Assembly: GCA_900547615.1 (NCBI GenBank)
Contig: URHH01000001.1
Location: forward strand, 10,408-74,407
DNA length: 64,000 bases
DNA from: an uncultured Blautia sp.
GTDB taxonomy: Bacteria; Bacillota; Clostridia; Lachnospirales; Lachnospiraceae
Direction: 5' to 3'
Position numbers and translations under genes: made by a program. Shown in pieces: positions 1-8,572 of this stretch. The stretch's first letter is position 1; every line of letters begins with the position of its first letter. The notes under the pieces were generated by a model that searched no databases, was not told the origin of the DNA, and was given only the letters and a program-made list of their open reading frames with translations.

Positions 1-562
1 CCCTTCCGCAATGGTGCTGTACAGGAAAATCATATTGTCTTGCATAAATGGTACAATTTTCGAATCCCACATGAAGAACCTTCCGCATAAGACTCACCGC
101 ATGATAATCATGCAGCATTCCCATAAACATATTGCTCACCTCTCCCAGACAGCCGCTTTCTATTATATTTAAAACAGCCTGATAATACGGACGAAGATGA
201 CACTGCTCTGCTACTTGTATTTTTCCTTGATATTTTTCCTTGAGTTTCCAGCATTTTTCCAGTTCCTCCACCCCGTATCCAGGTGGCGTTTCCGATAAAA
301 CGGAAATCCCTTTTTCCATAAGCTTTTCAATATATGAAAGTACATTTTTCCCCGGAACAAGGACCATTACAAAATCATAATCCCTCTTTAAAAACTCCTC
401 CAGATTCCTTTCTACTTTCCCCGGAAAATACATTTCCATCTCCTGTGCGCTTTTCTCTGAATGAGCCAGCACTGCTGAAACTTCCATTCTATGAGAAAAA
501 AGCCGGATTACTTTCATGTAGCCTTGTGCTCTCCATCCTGTTCCAATTATCCCTATTTTCAC
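1..562 (-). CDS. Gfo/Idh/MocA-family oxidoreductase, 3' part cut by window start
   Basis: An uninterrupted 187-codon frame runs from a GTG at 562 off the left edge. The N-terminus carries the Rossmann signature GIIGTGWRA. Further in comes a region at the usual position of the EKP motif that reads SETPPG, followed by a family-like segment with HLRP and LHDYH. These features fit NAD(P)-dependent sugar dehydrogenases of the Gfo/Idh/MocA family, which oxidise or epimerise sugars and inositols in the cytosol. The GTG start is supported by an AAGG-type ribosome site about 7 nt upstream and by the 16-nt spacing to the preceding gene. The altered EKP motif (ETP instead of EKP) would remove the usual catalytic lysine, so it may act on an unusual substrate or not as a classic dehydrogenase. 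It is the last visible gene of the operon that starts at 8414. The substrate is unknown. Confidence 0.8.
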   Translation of the reverse strand, partial: MKIGIIGTGWRAQGYMKVIRLFSHRMEVSAVLAHSEKSAQEMEMYFPGKVERNLEEFLKRDYDFVMVLVPGKNVLSYIEKLMEKGISVLSETPPGYGVEELEKCWKLKEKYQGKIQVAEQCHLRPYYQAVLNIIESGCLGEVSNMFMGMLHDYHAVSLMRKVLHVGFENCTIYARQYDFPVQHHCGR

Positions 563-578
563 TTTAACACCTTCTTTT

Positions 579-1487
579 TTATATTACGGAAAACTCTCTG
601 TATACGTAATCTAAGTGCTGTTCCAGCAGTGCTAGCGTCTGTTTATCCGGATACTTCCCCGGCTGTCTGCAAACAGTATTCCTCATAATACCTCTTTTTT
701 TTAATATAATTTTTTCGAGAGCTACGAACGATTCTATATCTCGCTGCATTAAATGTATATGTGGAAGGTATTTATTGAAAAGGTCAAAAGCTTTTTCTTT
801 CTCTCCATTTTCAAAAGCATCATAAATCATTCGATAAGGACGTATTAATGCTGCCCCGGGCATTACAGCGCACGCCCCTCGAAACAGCGCTTCATACATA
901 CACTCTCCTCCGTTACCAACGATTATACCATATTTATTATGTGTTTTACTTCTTAATGTTGTAATGGCGGGTCCCGTAGGAGATGCTTCCAATTTAATAT
1001 ATAATTCACGAGAATTCTTTTCACCAATTTCTTCAAATGTGGAACACGGAATTTCTACTCCATTTAGTGCAGGAGCATACTGGATAATAATTGGTATTCT
1101 CACACTATCTGCAATTGTTCTCAGATGTTTTACAAGCATTTCCGATGTGGGCGATGCGAAACCCGGCGGCATAATATTCAATGCAGCCGCTCCTTTTTTT
1201 TCATAATAAATTGCCTCTCTTATTGCCAGAACTGTAGCATGACTGCTCACAGTTGCAACAATCGGTACTCTCCCTTTATTCGCTTGAAGCGCTCTCTGAA
1301 AAAGTTCTTTTCTCTCGTCCATAGTAAGTTTATAAAATTCCGCGCCTGCTGCAAAAAGACAAATCCCATGAGCTCCATCTCTTATTGCCATATCTACTAT
1401 GTCCTCAAAGTTCCCATAGTCTACATATTTGCCATCATCAGTAAAAGGAGTTGGTATGACCGGAATAATACCTTTTAGCGTTCCCAT
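579..1487 (-). CDS. DapA/NAL-superfamily aldolase or dehydratase, variant active site
   Basis: A 302-residue (beta/alpha)8-barrel protein of the dihydrodipicolinate synthase/N-acetylneuraminate lyase superfamily. These enzymes form a Schiff base between lysine and a 2-oxo acid such as pyruvate. The Schiff-base lysine is in YIKLEAS (about residue 165) and the partner tyrosine in QYAP (about 137). The usual carboxylate-binding GTTGE/GSTGE loop is replaced by AAGAE (46-50), so substrate handling should differ from classical DapA and from the paralogue at 7515-8414. The start at 1487 is chosen because AGGAGGT sits 7 nt upstream; an in-frame upstream extension to 1520 has no such site. The gene follows the MBL-fold hydrolase by 4 nt and lies in the sugar-acid operon. 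A role cleaving or dehydrating a 2-keto-3-deoxy sugar acid is inferred. Confidence 0.85.
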   Translation of the reverse strand: MGTLKGIIPVIPTPFTDDGKYVDYGNFEDIVDMAIRDGAHGICLFAAGAEFYKLTMDERKELFQRALQANKGRVPIVATVSSHATVLAIREAIYYEKKGAAALNIMPPGFASPTSEMLVKHLRTIADSVRIPIIIQYAPALNGVEIPCSTFEEIGEKNSRELYIKLEASPTGPAITTLRSKTHNKYGIIVGNGGECMYEALFRGACAVMPGAALIRPYRMIYDAFENGEKEKAFDLFNKYLPHIHLMQRDIESFVALEKIILKKRGIMRNTVCRQPGKYPDKQTLALLEQHLDYVYREFSVI

Positions 1488-1491
1488 TAAA

Positions 1492-2220
1492 CTACCTCCT
1501 GTTAAAAATCTCAAAATCATGAGAAGGATATACCATTACGGGTTTCCATTTTTTTATGGTCTCAAATACTGCCTGACATTCTTCTTCGTTCACACATAGA
1601 CCTACGGGAATTTCTTCTCGCATATTTTTTTCTGTCATTACTACATCTCCTGTAATGATGCCATATCCATTTTCCATGCAAACAATTATCATCTGAGAAC
1701 CGCATGTATGTCCGCCTGTATACTGCACAAAAATTCCCGGGAAAATCTCTTCTGCATCATCCCCCTGTATCAAGCGCACTCTGTTTCTATTTTTACTTAA
1801 CCAAGAAAACCACTCCTTTGGGTATTCATCTGGATGGTCTTGTGCTCTTTCCCATTCTTTTTTCTGGCAATAATATACTGCATTAGAAAAAGATGCCGCA
1901 TTCCCTACGTGATCCCAGTGAAGATGCGTAAAAATAACTGCTTCTATCTTTTCCGGATTTAAAGATGCCTCCTTCAAAATATTTTTAAAAGAGCGATTAC
2001 GTCTTACGCATAGCTGAAATTTATCAGAACACAATGAAGGATCTCCAAATCCGGTATCCACAACAATTTGACGTTCATTTGACTCAAGAAGAAATAATAC
2101 CGATGGTACAAATTCCTGTATTTCCGGATTTCCATTCCTATATTTAATGTCATCTCTAACCATTCCAAAATCTCCAGTTAAAACAGGAGTTACTTTCCAT
2201 ATTTGCTTTTTTTCTTCCAA
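1492..2220 (-). CDS. Metallo-beta-lactamase-fold hydrolase, possible sugar lactonase
   Basis: A 242-residue protein with the full zinc set of the MBL fold: THLHWDH (H99, H101, D103, H104), GHTCGSQ, ITGD and a late SH. It resembles AHL-lactonase-type metallohydrolases (AttM/AiiA-like). The start is TTG at 2220; AGGAGA lies about 7 nt upstream and no alternative ATG fits. It has no signal peptide, so it acts in the cytosol. It sits 11 nt behind an enolase-superfamily dehydratase and 4 nt ahead of a DapA-type aldolase. By context it may hydrolyse the aldonolactone made by the Gfo/Idh dehydrogenase, since a lactonase step is otherwise missing from the pathway. Fold assignment is secure; the substrate is inference, and an acyl-homoserine lactone or thioester substrate cannot be excluded. 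Confidence 0.85.
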   Translation of the reverse strand: MEEKKQIWKVTPVLTGDFGMVRDDIKYRNGNPEIQEFVPSVLFLLESNERQIVVDTGFGDPSLCSDKFQLCVRRNRSFKNILKEASLNPEKIEAVIFTHLHWDHVGNAASFSNAVYYCQKKEWERAQDHPDEYPKEWFSWLSKNRNRVRLIQGDDAEEIFPGIFVQYTGGHTCGSQMIIVCMENGYGIITGDVVMTEKNMREEIPVGLCVNEEECQAVFETIKKWKPVMVYPSHDFEIFNRR

Positions 2221-2231
2221 AATTTTCTCCT

Positions 2232-3407
2232 TTAATATATTGGGACAAATTCTCCTTTATTTACTGCATCAATGTCATTGTATTCATATTTCTTTATTGT
2301 TTCTTCCCTCAGCTCCACGCCTAATCCCGGTAAATCCTGTATCAATTCTACATATCCGTCTTTATATACAATAGGCTTTATCAGAAGCTCCTCTCTAAGA
2401 GGATTTAAAGTCTGGTCGTGTTCCATAATAAATGCCTCTGGCTCTGATGCCATAAAATGCATATTCGCCATAAAGCCTACTCCGCTTCCAAAAATATGAG
2501 GCGCCATTCTCATATGATGCGCTGAAGCAATTGCTGCAATTCGCTTACACTCAGATATTCCTCCTGAACGCGTCACATCCGGCTGAATCATATCTACAGC
2601 ATGTCCTGTAATCAGAGGTGCAAAACCATATCTCGTAAATTCATTTTCTCCTGCAACAATAGGAATGCTTGTATTTGCAGTTAAACGTTTAAATCCTTCT
2701 ACATCATCTGGATGAAGCGGCTCTTCCATCCAGAAAAGATCACAGTCTTCCAGTTTTTTGCATACCCGATACGCTGTATCATAGGTCCATGGAAAATTCG
2801 TGTAACATTGACCTGCATCTACGAGAAGAGCTGGTTTTGACCCTACTCTTTTTCGCAATTCTCGAATTAATTCTATATCTTCTTCCGGGTCTTCATTTCC
2901 AATTCGAACTTTAAAACCAAAATATCCTTTCGAAACATAACCCAGAGCTTCTTCAGCCAGAGAATCTACAGATTTTGCCATTCCCCCACTGGCATATGCC
3001 TTAAATTTTGTTCTATACTTTCCGCCAATCAAATCATAAACAGGTCTCTGAAGAATTTTCCCCATAACATCATATAAAGCAATATCAATCCCGCTAATAA
3101 TTGTAGCAATTACTCCCCGTCTTCCATAATGCGCAGACTGAATATAGAGTTTTCTCCATATTTTTTCAATATTAAATGGATCTTCCCCCAGGAGCATCTT
3201 TTTAAAGCGTGTATCTATTATCGTTTCTACTGCTCTCGGAAGATAGGCGGACTCTCCGATTTCACCAAGTCCAGTATATTTATCATCCACCGTAATACGC
3301 ACAAGCACGCAATTCCTCTGGAGTGTAGCACCCCCTGACCACTTCCACTTTTCATCCTGTTCATATCTGTAGCATAATAAGATTGTTTCCACATCCGTTA
3401 TCTTCAT
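2232..3407 (-). CDS. Mandelate racemase/muconate lactonizing enzyme family sugar-acid dehydratase
   Basis: A 391-residue enolase-superfamily enzyme. The N-terminal capping domain (about 1-125) is followed by the barrel. Visible active-site elements are FKVRIG (K166 with R168), the metal ligands in LVDAGQ (D197), MEEPL (E228/E229) and AGENE (E254), QPDVTRSGG, and the late histidine in APHIFGSG (H304). A KxR plus His pairing fits acid-sugar dehydratases such as galactonate or gluconate dehydratase rather than muconate cycloisomerases. Expected chemistry is Mg2+-assisted proton abstraction next to a carboxylate, giving a 2-keto-3-deoxy acid. The start overlaps the stop of the Gfo/Idh gene by 4 nt, so translation is probably coupled. 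The specific substrate cannot be read from sequence. Confidence 0.88.
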   Translation of the reverse strand: MKITDVETILLCYRYEQDEKWKWSGGATLQRNCVLVRITVDDKYTGLGEIGESAYLPRAVETIIDTRFKKMLLGEDPFNIEKIWRKLYIQSAHYGRRGVIATIISGIDIALYDVMGKILQRPVYDLIGGKYRTKFKAYASGGMAKSVDSLAEEALGYVSKGYFGFKVRIGNEDPEEDIELIRELRKRVGSKPALLVDAGQCYTNFPWTYDTAYRVCKKLEDCDLFWMEEPLHPDDVEGFKRLTANTSIPIVAGENEFTRYGFAPLITGHAVDMIQPDVTRSGGISECKRIAAIASAHHMRMAPHIFGSGVGFMANMHFMASEPEAFIMEHDQTLNPLREELLIKPIVYKDGYVELIQDLPGLGVELREETIKKYEYNDIDAVNKGEFVPIY

Positions 3408-4366
3408 TCCAATCCCTCCACAACTATTTTTTCATTAATCGCTTTTACTATCGCTTTATGAAGTCTGCACACCTGTCCCGCATCCTCCATTGTGGAAATT
3501 GGTTGCTCTCCCTGTAAAATACATCTTTCCACAAACCATTTCATTTCTTCATTAAACATTTCCTGATAAAGACTTTGTTCGTATCCCGTATCTGTCTTTT
3601 CTATAAAATCTCTTCTGGAAAAATTCATGCTTCCTTTATTTCCCAGTATCTTAATTTTAAAGGTCCACGGTTCTGATGAATAATCCTCTGCTGCCCACGT
3701 TACAAAAATCTGCACAATCGTACCCTGCTCATATTCCAACATTACCGAAACCTGAGCACCTTCTGTCTCATTTTCTTTTCCCTCTATCTGAGTACGAAAT
3801 GCCGTTATCCGCGCTGGCACACCCAAAAATGCCAAACAAAGATACAATTGATGACAAAGGACGTCTGTTTCCGGTCCTGTATACTTTACTGCCAGTTCTT
3901 TTGACATATAATACATTTCTGATAAATAAATGTATGCAGGCACTCCTAACCGTTTCTCTTCAAGAGCACGTTTCATCCGTATCAATTCCGGCAAGTAGAT
4001 ATAACTGTGTCCCGGCATACAAACTACTCCATTTTTCTTTGAAGCTATCGTCATCTCTTCTATCTCCCGCTCCGAAAAACTCACCGGTTTTTCTACAAGA
4101 ATGTGTTTTCCCGCTTCAATACCTTTCATAGCATATATGTAATGAAACTCAGGCGGCGTAAGAATACACAACGCATCTACAGAGGAGGACTTACAAATTT
4201 CATCCTCAGACAAAACAGGCACTCCTAGCTTTTCCCCAAATTCTTTTGCATGTCTTCCCCCTGAAACTGCTGTAATTTCTGCCCATGCACATTGTTTAAT
4301 CGCTACAATATGATTCTCTGCTACTCTTCCGCACCCTATTAATCCTATTCTGATTTTTTTCTTCAT
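3404..4366 (-). CDS. Gfo/Idh/MocA-family NAD(P)-dependent sugar dehydrogenase
   Basis: A 320-residue cytosolic oxidoreductase. The N-terminal Rossmann domain opens with GLIGCGRVAENH, and the signature HILVEKPVSF holds the catalytic EKP lysine. The C-terminal alpha/beta domain is of normal length. The family oxidises sugar hydroxyls, often at C1 to give a lactone, or at C3. It is followed with a 4-nt overlap by the dehydratase gene and preceded by two ABC permease genes at a 2-nt gap, so it probably acts on the imported sugar. In contrast to the truncated relative at 1-562, this copy keeps the canonical EKP, which makes it the better candidate for the first oxidation step. The substrate is unassigned. 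Confidence 0.87.
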   Translation of the reverse strand: MKKKIRIGLIGCGRVAENHIVAIKQCAWAEITAVSGGRHAKEFGEKLGVPVLSEDEICKSSSVDALCILTPPEFHYIYAMKGIEAGKHILVEKPVSFSEREIEEMTIASKKNGVVCMPGHSYIYLPELIRMKRALEEKRLGVPAYIYLSEMYYMSKELAVKYTGPETDVLCHQLYLCLAFLGVPARITAFRTQIEGKENETEGAQVSVMLEYEQGTIVQIFVTWAAEDYSSEPWTFKIKILGNKGSMNFSRRDFIEKTDTGYEQSLYQEMFNEEMKWFVERCILQGEQPISTMEDAGQVCRLHKAIVKAINEKIVVEGLE

Positions 4367-4368
4367 TT

Positions 4369-5211
4369 TTACTCCTTAATCGCTCCCATAGTAAATCCCT
4401 GTACTAGATATTTTTCCAAGTATGTAAATAATAGTAATCCTGGTAAACATGCCAATACCGAGCCAGCCATTATCTGTCCCCAATTAACACTTCCATGTTG
4501 TCCCTGCATAAGGGCTATTCCTACGGTAATTGTTCTCATCTCTTCCGTCCTAGCAAACGTAAGCGCATACATATATTCCTGCCAGGAAAGAATAAACGCA
4601 AACATAGCAACTGTCACAATTCCCGGAGCAGCCAAAGGCATAATAATCTTAAACAAGATTCTCAAACGTCCGCACCCGTCAATTCTCGCTGCTTCTTCAA
4701 GAGATACCGGAATTGTATCAAAATATCCTTTTATCATCCATGCACAAAACGGCATAGCAAAAGTAGTATATGCTATAACCATGGACAAATGAGTATTCAA
4801 AAGTCCCAGTTTGCTCATAATCATATACATTGGAATTAAAAGAAGCATAGAAGGAAACATCTGCACTACAATCAATACTACAGAAAAAAAGGTTCTGCCA
4901 TGAAAACGAAAACGTGAAATTCCATATCCTGCAAACATGGCAACAATCAGGGAAATCCCCATTGTAGCAAAAGAAATAATCAGCGAATTTACAAAATACG
5001 TTTTAAAATATCCCCTATTCCATATTTCTCCGTAATTTTTAAAGCTAAATTCTGAAGGTACCCATTTTGGTATCTCCAAAAAAATTTCATCCGCCTCTTT
5101 AAAAGAAGTAGAAATCATCCATAAAAATGGCAAAATCAAAACAACTGTCAAAACCAAAATAACTAAAGTACATCCTATTTTACTATATTGTCGTTTTTGC
5201 GCTCGTGTCAT
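4369..5211 (-). CDS. ABC sugar transporter permease, MalG type
   Basis: A 280-residue inner membrane permease of the carbohydrate uptake-1 (CUT1) family. Six hydrophobic segments are visible. The EAA loop that docks on the ATPase reads EEAARIDGCG (about residues 186-195) followed by MPLAAPG. The N-terminus with WMISTSFK is typical of MalG-like subunits. It forms a heterodimer with the MalF-type permease encoded 4 nt upstream; its ribosome site AAGGAG overlaps the end of that gene. No ATPase gene occurs in this operon, so it should use a shared MsmK/UgpC-type ATPase. The substrate is presumably a mono- or oligosaccharide or sugar acid handled by the downstream enzymes. Confidence 0.93.
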   Translation of the reverse strand: MTRAQKRQYSKIGCTLVILVLTVVLILPFLWMISTSFKEADEIFLEIPKWVPSEFSFKNYGEIWNRGYFKTYFVNSLIISFATMGISLIVAMFAGYGISRFRFHGRTFFSVVLIVVQMFPSMLLLIPMYMIMSKLGLLNTHLSMVIAYTTFAMPFCAWMIKGYFDTIPVSLEEAARIDGCGRLRILFKIIMPLAAPGIVTVAMFAFILSWQEYMYALTFARTEEMRTITVGIALMQGQHGSVNWGQIMAGSVLACLPGLLLFTYLEKYLVQGFTMGAIKE

Positions 5212-5215
5212 TTGC

Positions 5216-6091
5216 TCACTCCTTCAATAATTTCCTCACATACACAATACATGGAACAATCAGCACAATCATCATAATAACGGCTGCTGCCGAAGCATAG
5301 CTTGTCTGGAATGTCTGCATAAACAAACGGTATATATATACCGGAAGAGATAACGTAGCTTCTCCTGGCCCTCCTTTTGTTACAACTTGGATAATTTCCA
5401 ACTGATTAAAATTCCATATAGATGTAAGAATTGCCGTAATCAACATAATACTTTTTAACATGGGAATCGTAACAAAACGAAAACACTGGCTTCCTGTTGC
5501 CCCGTCTACTTTTGCCGCTTCATATAAATCACCGGGTATTGCCTGAATTCCAGCAAGCAATGTAATTGCAACAAAAGGAATACTCTTCCATATAATGACC
5601 ATAACAACTGATACGGCCGCCAGCTTTTCATCGGACAGCCACGAAAGGTTATGTGAAATAATCCCTGTGCTTTTTAAAAGATAATTCATCATTCCAAAGG
5701 ATTCATTCAAAAACCATTTCCATATAATACCTGCTATGGCATTAGGAATAATCCACGGAATCAAGACTAGACATCGAAATAGCTTTTTACAATAAATATT
5801 TTTATTTAAAAGTACAGCAAACAAAAGCCCAAAAAACATTTCGAATACAAGAATAGCAAGCGTCCATACAATAGAACGTCTTAAAGCATCCAGAAACATA
5901 GAATCCGTTAATAACGATTTATAATTCTCCACTGCCACAAACTCCGGTTTCACAGGCCGAATCAAACTTTCATTATAAAAGCTGTTGACAACCCCCGATA
6001 AAACAGGATAGATTAAAATGACCAAAATTAATGCGGCGCATGGAAGAAGAAACAAATAAGGTGTTACTGTTGTTTTTATTCTTTTTTTCAT
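5216..6091 (-). CDS. ABC sugar transporter permease, MalF type
   Basis: A 291-residue CUT1-family permease with six predicted membrane helices, starting MKKRIKTTVTPYLFLLP. The EAA loop reads YEAAKVDGATG and is followed by IPMLK. GAGGAGAG lies about 8 nt upstream of the start. It pairs with the MalG-type permease just downstream and receives substrate from the binding protein encoded upstream. A 68-nt gap with a strong hairpin (6110-6152) separates it from the binding-protein gene, which would let the binding protein be made in excess. Confidence 0.93.
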   Translation of the reverse strand: MKKRIKTTVTPYLFLLPCAALILVILIYPVLSGVVNSFYNESLIRPVKPEFVAVENYKSLLTDSMFLDALRRSIVWTLAILVFEMFFGLLFAVLLNKNIYCKKLFRCLVLIPWIIPNAIAGIIWKWFLNESFGMMNYLLKSTGIISHNLSWLSDEKLAAVSVVMVIIWKSIPFVAITLLAGIQAIPGDLYEAAKVDGATGSQCFRFVTIPMLKSIMLITAILTSIWNFNQLEIIQVVTKGGPGEATLSLPVYIYRLFMQTFQTSYASAAAVIMMIVLIVPCIVYVRKLLKE

Positions 6092-6109
6092 CTGGTATCT
6101 CTCCTCGTA

Positions 6110-6152
6110 AATTGAAACCGGGAGTGCCTTTCACGACACTCCTGTTTCAATT
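6110..6152 (-). promoter_or_regulatory. Intercistronic hairpin between binding-protein and permease genes
   Basis: Arms 6110-6126 and 6137-6152 pair over 16 base pairs with one bulge and a 10-nt loop. There is no U-run, so it is more likely an mRNA-stabilising or partial attenuation element than a terminator. Such hairpins after sugar-binding-protein genes commonly raise binding-protein output relative to the permeases. Confidence 0.7.
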
Positions 6153-6159
6153 CCAGCTA

Positions 6160-7476
6160 TCATTCTCCATGAAGTTCTTTTAACTTTTCATCAAGTGTAT
6201 GCATACCCTCTTCAACCGAAACACTTCCCATCAACATCTGCTGCACAGTAGAATTTCCATACATACTGGTAAGGGATTGCCATGAGGGATCAAGAGGCGG
6301 TATCATACATTTATCTACTTCGTCTAAAAACGGCTGAAGTTTTTCGTCATAATTTTTCTTTGCATATTGAACAAAATCTTCGGAGTACAGCATACCTCCT
6401 GCTGCATTACAAAAAGCTCCTGCTATGGTTAGCCCCTCTACATCACTTGGTGTATTATAAAAGTAATCTAAAAACTTCCACGCCTCTTCTTTATGCTCTG
6501 AAGCTTCCAAAATATTAAACGTATTAGGGTAACCTCTGTATACGGTATTATCCGGACCATCGAACATAATTGCAGTTCCCCATTTTCCTTCCAAATCCGG
6601 GCCTTTTTCCTCAACCGATCCCGTTACCCACGCTCCGTTCTGCATCATTGCAACTTCCCCGGATACAAAGGCATTTGTTACTGCCTCCCAGTCATAATCC
6701 ACAACACTGTCCGGAGTCACTTTATGAGTCTGAACAAGATCAACCATCATCTGTGTTCCCTTTATTGCCGCCTCATCAGAAAGTTTTGATTTCCACGTTT
6801 CATCTTCATACAACGAAATATCCGCTCCGCACATCTGCATGAAATGCACCCAGTAATCAGAAGCATTTTCTGCCTGTACTGGCCAGGCATATCCATACTG
6901 ATCTATTGTCCCATCTCCATCTGTATCTTTCGTCAAAGCTTTTGCACATTCGAGAAATTCTTCGTATGTTTTTGGTGGCTTGTCAGGGTCAAGTCCTGCT
7001 TCTTCAAAAAGGTCTTTTCTATAAAACAATGCCCAGTTACAGCCTTCCTGCGGCAGTCCGTCAATTTTTCCATCTTCTGTTGTAATCATGGCTTTTGCAC
7101 TTGGAAGAAAGCTATTCACAAGCTCTTCCGGTACAAATTCACTTAAATCTGCAAGCGCTCCAATTCCTCTGTATTCTGCAAGCATCGAAGTATTACACAT
7201 AATCAAATCCGGTGCATTCCCACTTACAATAGAAGTCATAATCTGAGAAGGCGCATCCGTCCAACTGCTTCGTGTCTCTACAATTTTAATACCCGGATTT
7301 TCCGCCTCAAAATCCGAAATTGCGCGCTCCAGAATTTCAAGCTGTTCCGGAACCCATGCCGTATGCAGAAACTGAATTTCTACATTTTCTTCCGCTTTTA
7401 CTTCATGACTCATGCCGCCAAACATTCCCACCGACATTGTCGCACAAAGAAACACACTCAAAAACCTTTTTTTCAT
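6160..7476 (-). CDS. Extracellular sugar-binding protein of CUT1 ABC importer
   Basis: A 438-residue solute-binding protein of the MalE/UgpB type (family 1), with features such as FLHTAWVPEQLEILERAI, GLPQEG and WKFLDYF near the C-terminus. The start at 7476 is chosen over a longer TTG-initiated frame because AGGAGG lies about 8 nt upstream. The first 30 residues form a signal peptide ending VKA before EE. Notably there is no lipobox cysteine (FLCAT does not fit), unlike most Gram-positive binding proteins, so signal peptidase I cleavage and another form of surface retention are implied. It delivers substrate to the two permeases downstream. Confidence 0.92.
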   Translation of the reverse strand: MKKRFLSVFLCATMSVGMFGGMSHEVKAEENVEIQFLHTAWVPEQLEILERAISDFEAENPGIKIVETRSSWTDAPSQIMTSIVSGNAPDLIMCNTSMLAEYRGIGALADLSEFVPEELVNSFLPSAKAMITTEDGKIDGLPQEGCNWALFYRKDLFEEAGLDPDKPPKTYEEFLECAKALTKDTDGDGTIDQYGYAWPVQAENASDYWVHFMQMCGADISLYEDETWKSKLSDEAAIKGTQMMVDLVQTHKVTPDSVVDYDWEAVTNAFVSGEVAMMQNGAWVTGSVEEKGPDLEGKWGTAIMFDGPDNTVYRGYPNTFNILEASEHKEEAWKFLDYFYNTPSDVEGLTIAGAFCNAAGGMLYSEDFVQYAKKNYDEKLQPFLDEVDKCMIPPLDPSWQSLTSMYGNSTVQQMLMGSVSVEEGMHTLDEKLKELHGE

Positions 7477-7514
7477 TACCAAATCCTCCTGTTCTATTTT
7501 ATTTTTTCTTTTCT

Positions 7515-8414
7515 TTATCTCATCCTCAGCTTTTGCACCAGACCAATCGTCTGCGCAATCCACTGGGAACAAAATTCATCATTTAAATTATAAAAATGAC
7601 GCTGTACTTTTCCTGCATCCACACCTATAATCCCCGATAAAATGCGATAGTTTTCCGGAAATGCAATTCCATCCAGATGTCTTACAAGCTGTATAATATT
7701 CATTTGAATTTGTGATGCTTTTTCCAAATTTCTGCAATGATATGCCTCTATCAATTCTTTTTCTTCTTTATCAAACATCCAGCTAAGAGCCGATATACAT
7801 CCCGATGCACCAAGTGTAAGCGCTGGAAGCAAACAAATGTCCTGTCCTGTAAACACATGAAAATCCGGCCTTTTTTCTTTTATTACACCCATCACTTTTG
7901 ACAAATACATCATATTTCCGCTGCTGTCCTTCAAACCAATGATATTCGGGATATCTAGAAGCTCTTTCATATATTCTAAAGGAACCTCCGGCGCACAAAA
8001 CGGAATATTATACATAAGAATTTTTATTCCCGGCGGAGTTTTCTTTGATATAGTTCTATAGAAATTCAGTACATTTTCCGGTGTCTGAGGAAAATAATAC
8101 GGTGGACATATAAGAGCATATTTATATCCTATTTTTTCCATATATTCCAAAAGATTCTGCACTCCTCTTTCTGTGGGTGCACTTGCTCCCCCAATTAAAA
8201 TTTTATGTTTTCCTACCGCTTCCATCCCCGCTGCAAGAACCTCTTTCTGTTGCTCTGTATCCATATAAATAAATTCTCCTGTCGAACCACACATAAGAAG
8301 CCCTTGTACACACGTATCTCTGCAGTAAATAAGTTCCTGATACAGCGCATCCATATTTAACTGCCCGTCACTGCTAAAAGGAGTCAACACAACTCCATAC
8401 ATTCCCTTTTCCAT
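7515..8414 (-). CDS. DapA/NAL-family aldolase, first gene of the sugar-acid operon
   Basis: A 299-residue barrel enzyme with the complete superfamily active site: GSTGEF (43-48), tyrosine in YNIP (Y135) and Schiff-base lysine in GLKDSSG (K162). This set matches N-acetylneuraminate lyase, 2-keto-3-deoxygluconate aldolase and related pyruvate aldolases. It is unlikely to be the lysine-pathway DapA because it is operonic with transport and sugar-oxidising genes under an IclR regulator. The start at 8414 follows AGGGG by about 6 nt; an internal ATG at 8402 is a weaker alternative. It is promoter-proximal, with a consensus promoter at 8476-8504. The inferred role is cleavage of a 2-keto-3-deoxy acid to pyruvate and an aldehyde. 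Confidence 0.88.
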   Translation of the reverse strand: MEKGMYGVVLTPFSSDGQLNMDALYQELIYCRDTCVQGLLMCGSTGEFIYMDTEQQKEVLAAGMEAVGKHKILIGGASAPTERGVQNLLEYMEKIGYKYALICPPYYFPQTPENVLNFYRTISKKTPPGIKILMYNIPFCAPEVPLEYMKELLDIPNIIGLKDSSGNMMYLSKVMGVIKEKRPDFHVFTGQDICLLPALTLGASGCISALSWMFDKEEKELIEAYHCRNLEKASQIQMNIIQLVRHLDGIAFPENYRILSGIIGVDAGKVQRHFYNLNDEFCSQWIAQTIGLVQKLRMR

Positions 8415-8433
8415 TTTTCCCCTTTCTGTTCTT

Positions 8434-8447
8434 ATATGTGAACATAT
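8434..8447. promoter_or_regulatory. Candidate IclR operator, palindrome ATATGTGAACATAT
   Basis: A perfect 6-2-6 palindrome lies about 22-35 nt downstream of the predicted transcription start of the minus-strand operon. A matching half-site TTCACATAT occurs at 8549-8557 on the iclR side of the divergent region. A palindrome in both halves of the region fits a local IclR repressor, but binding is inferred. Confidence 0.45.
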
Positions 8448-8475
8448 TTTATATATCTAAATTATGTTTGTATAA

Positions 8476-8504
8476 ATAATATCACAGAGGAATTACTCTG
8501 TCAA
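8476..8504 (-). promoter_or_regulatory. Promoter of the sugar-acid operon
   Basis: On the minus strand TTGACA (8499-8504) and TATTAT (8476-8481) are separated by exactly 17 nt. The start of transcription would be near 8469, giving a leader of about 55 nt before the aldolase gene. Confidence 0.8.
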
Positions 8505-8572
8505 TAATGTTATTTTTACTATTTTTTCTTATGATTTTTTATCTATTTTTCACATATAATTAAGTTTTATAC

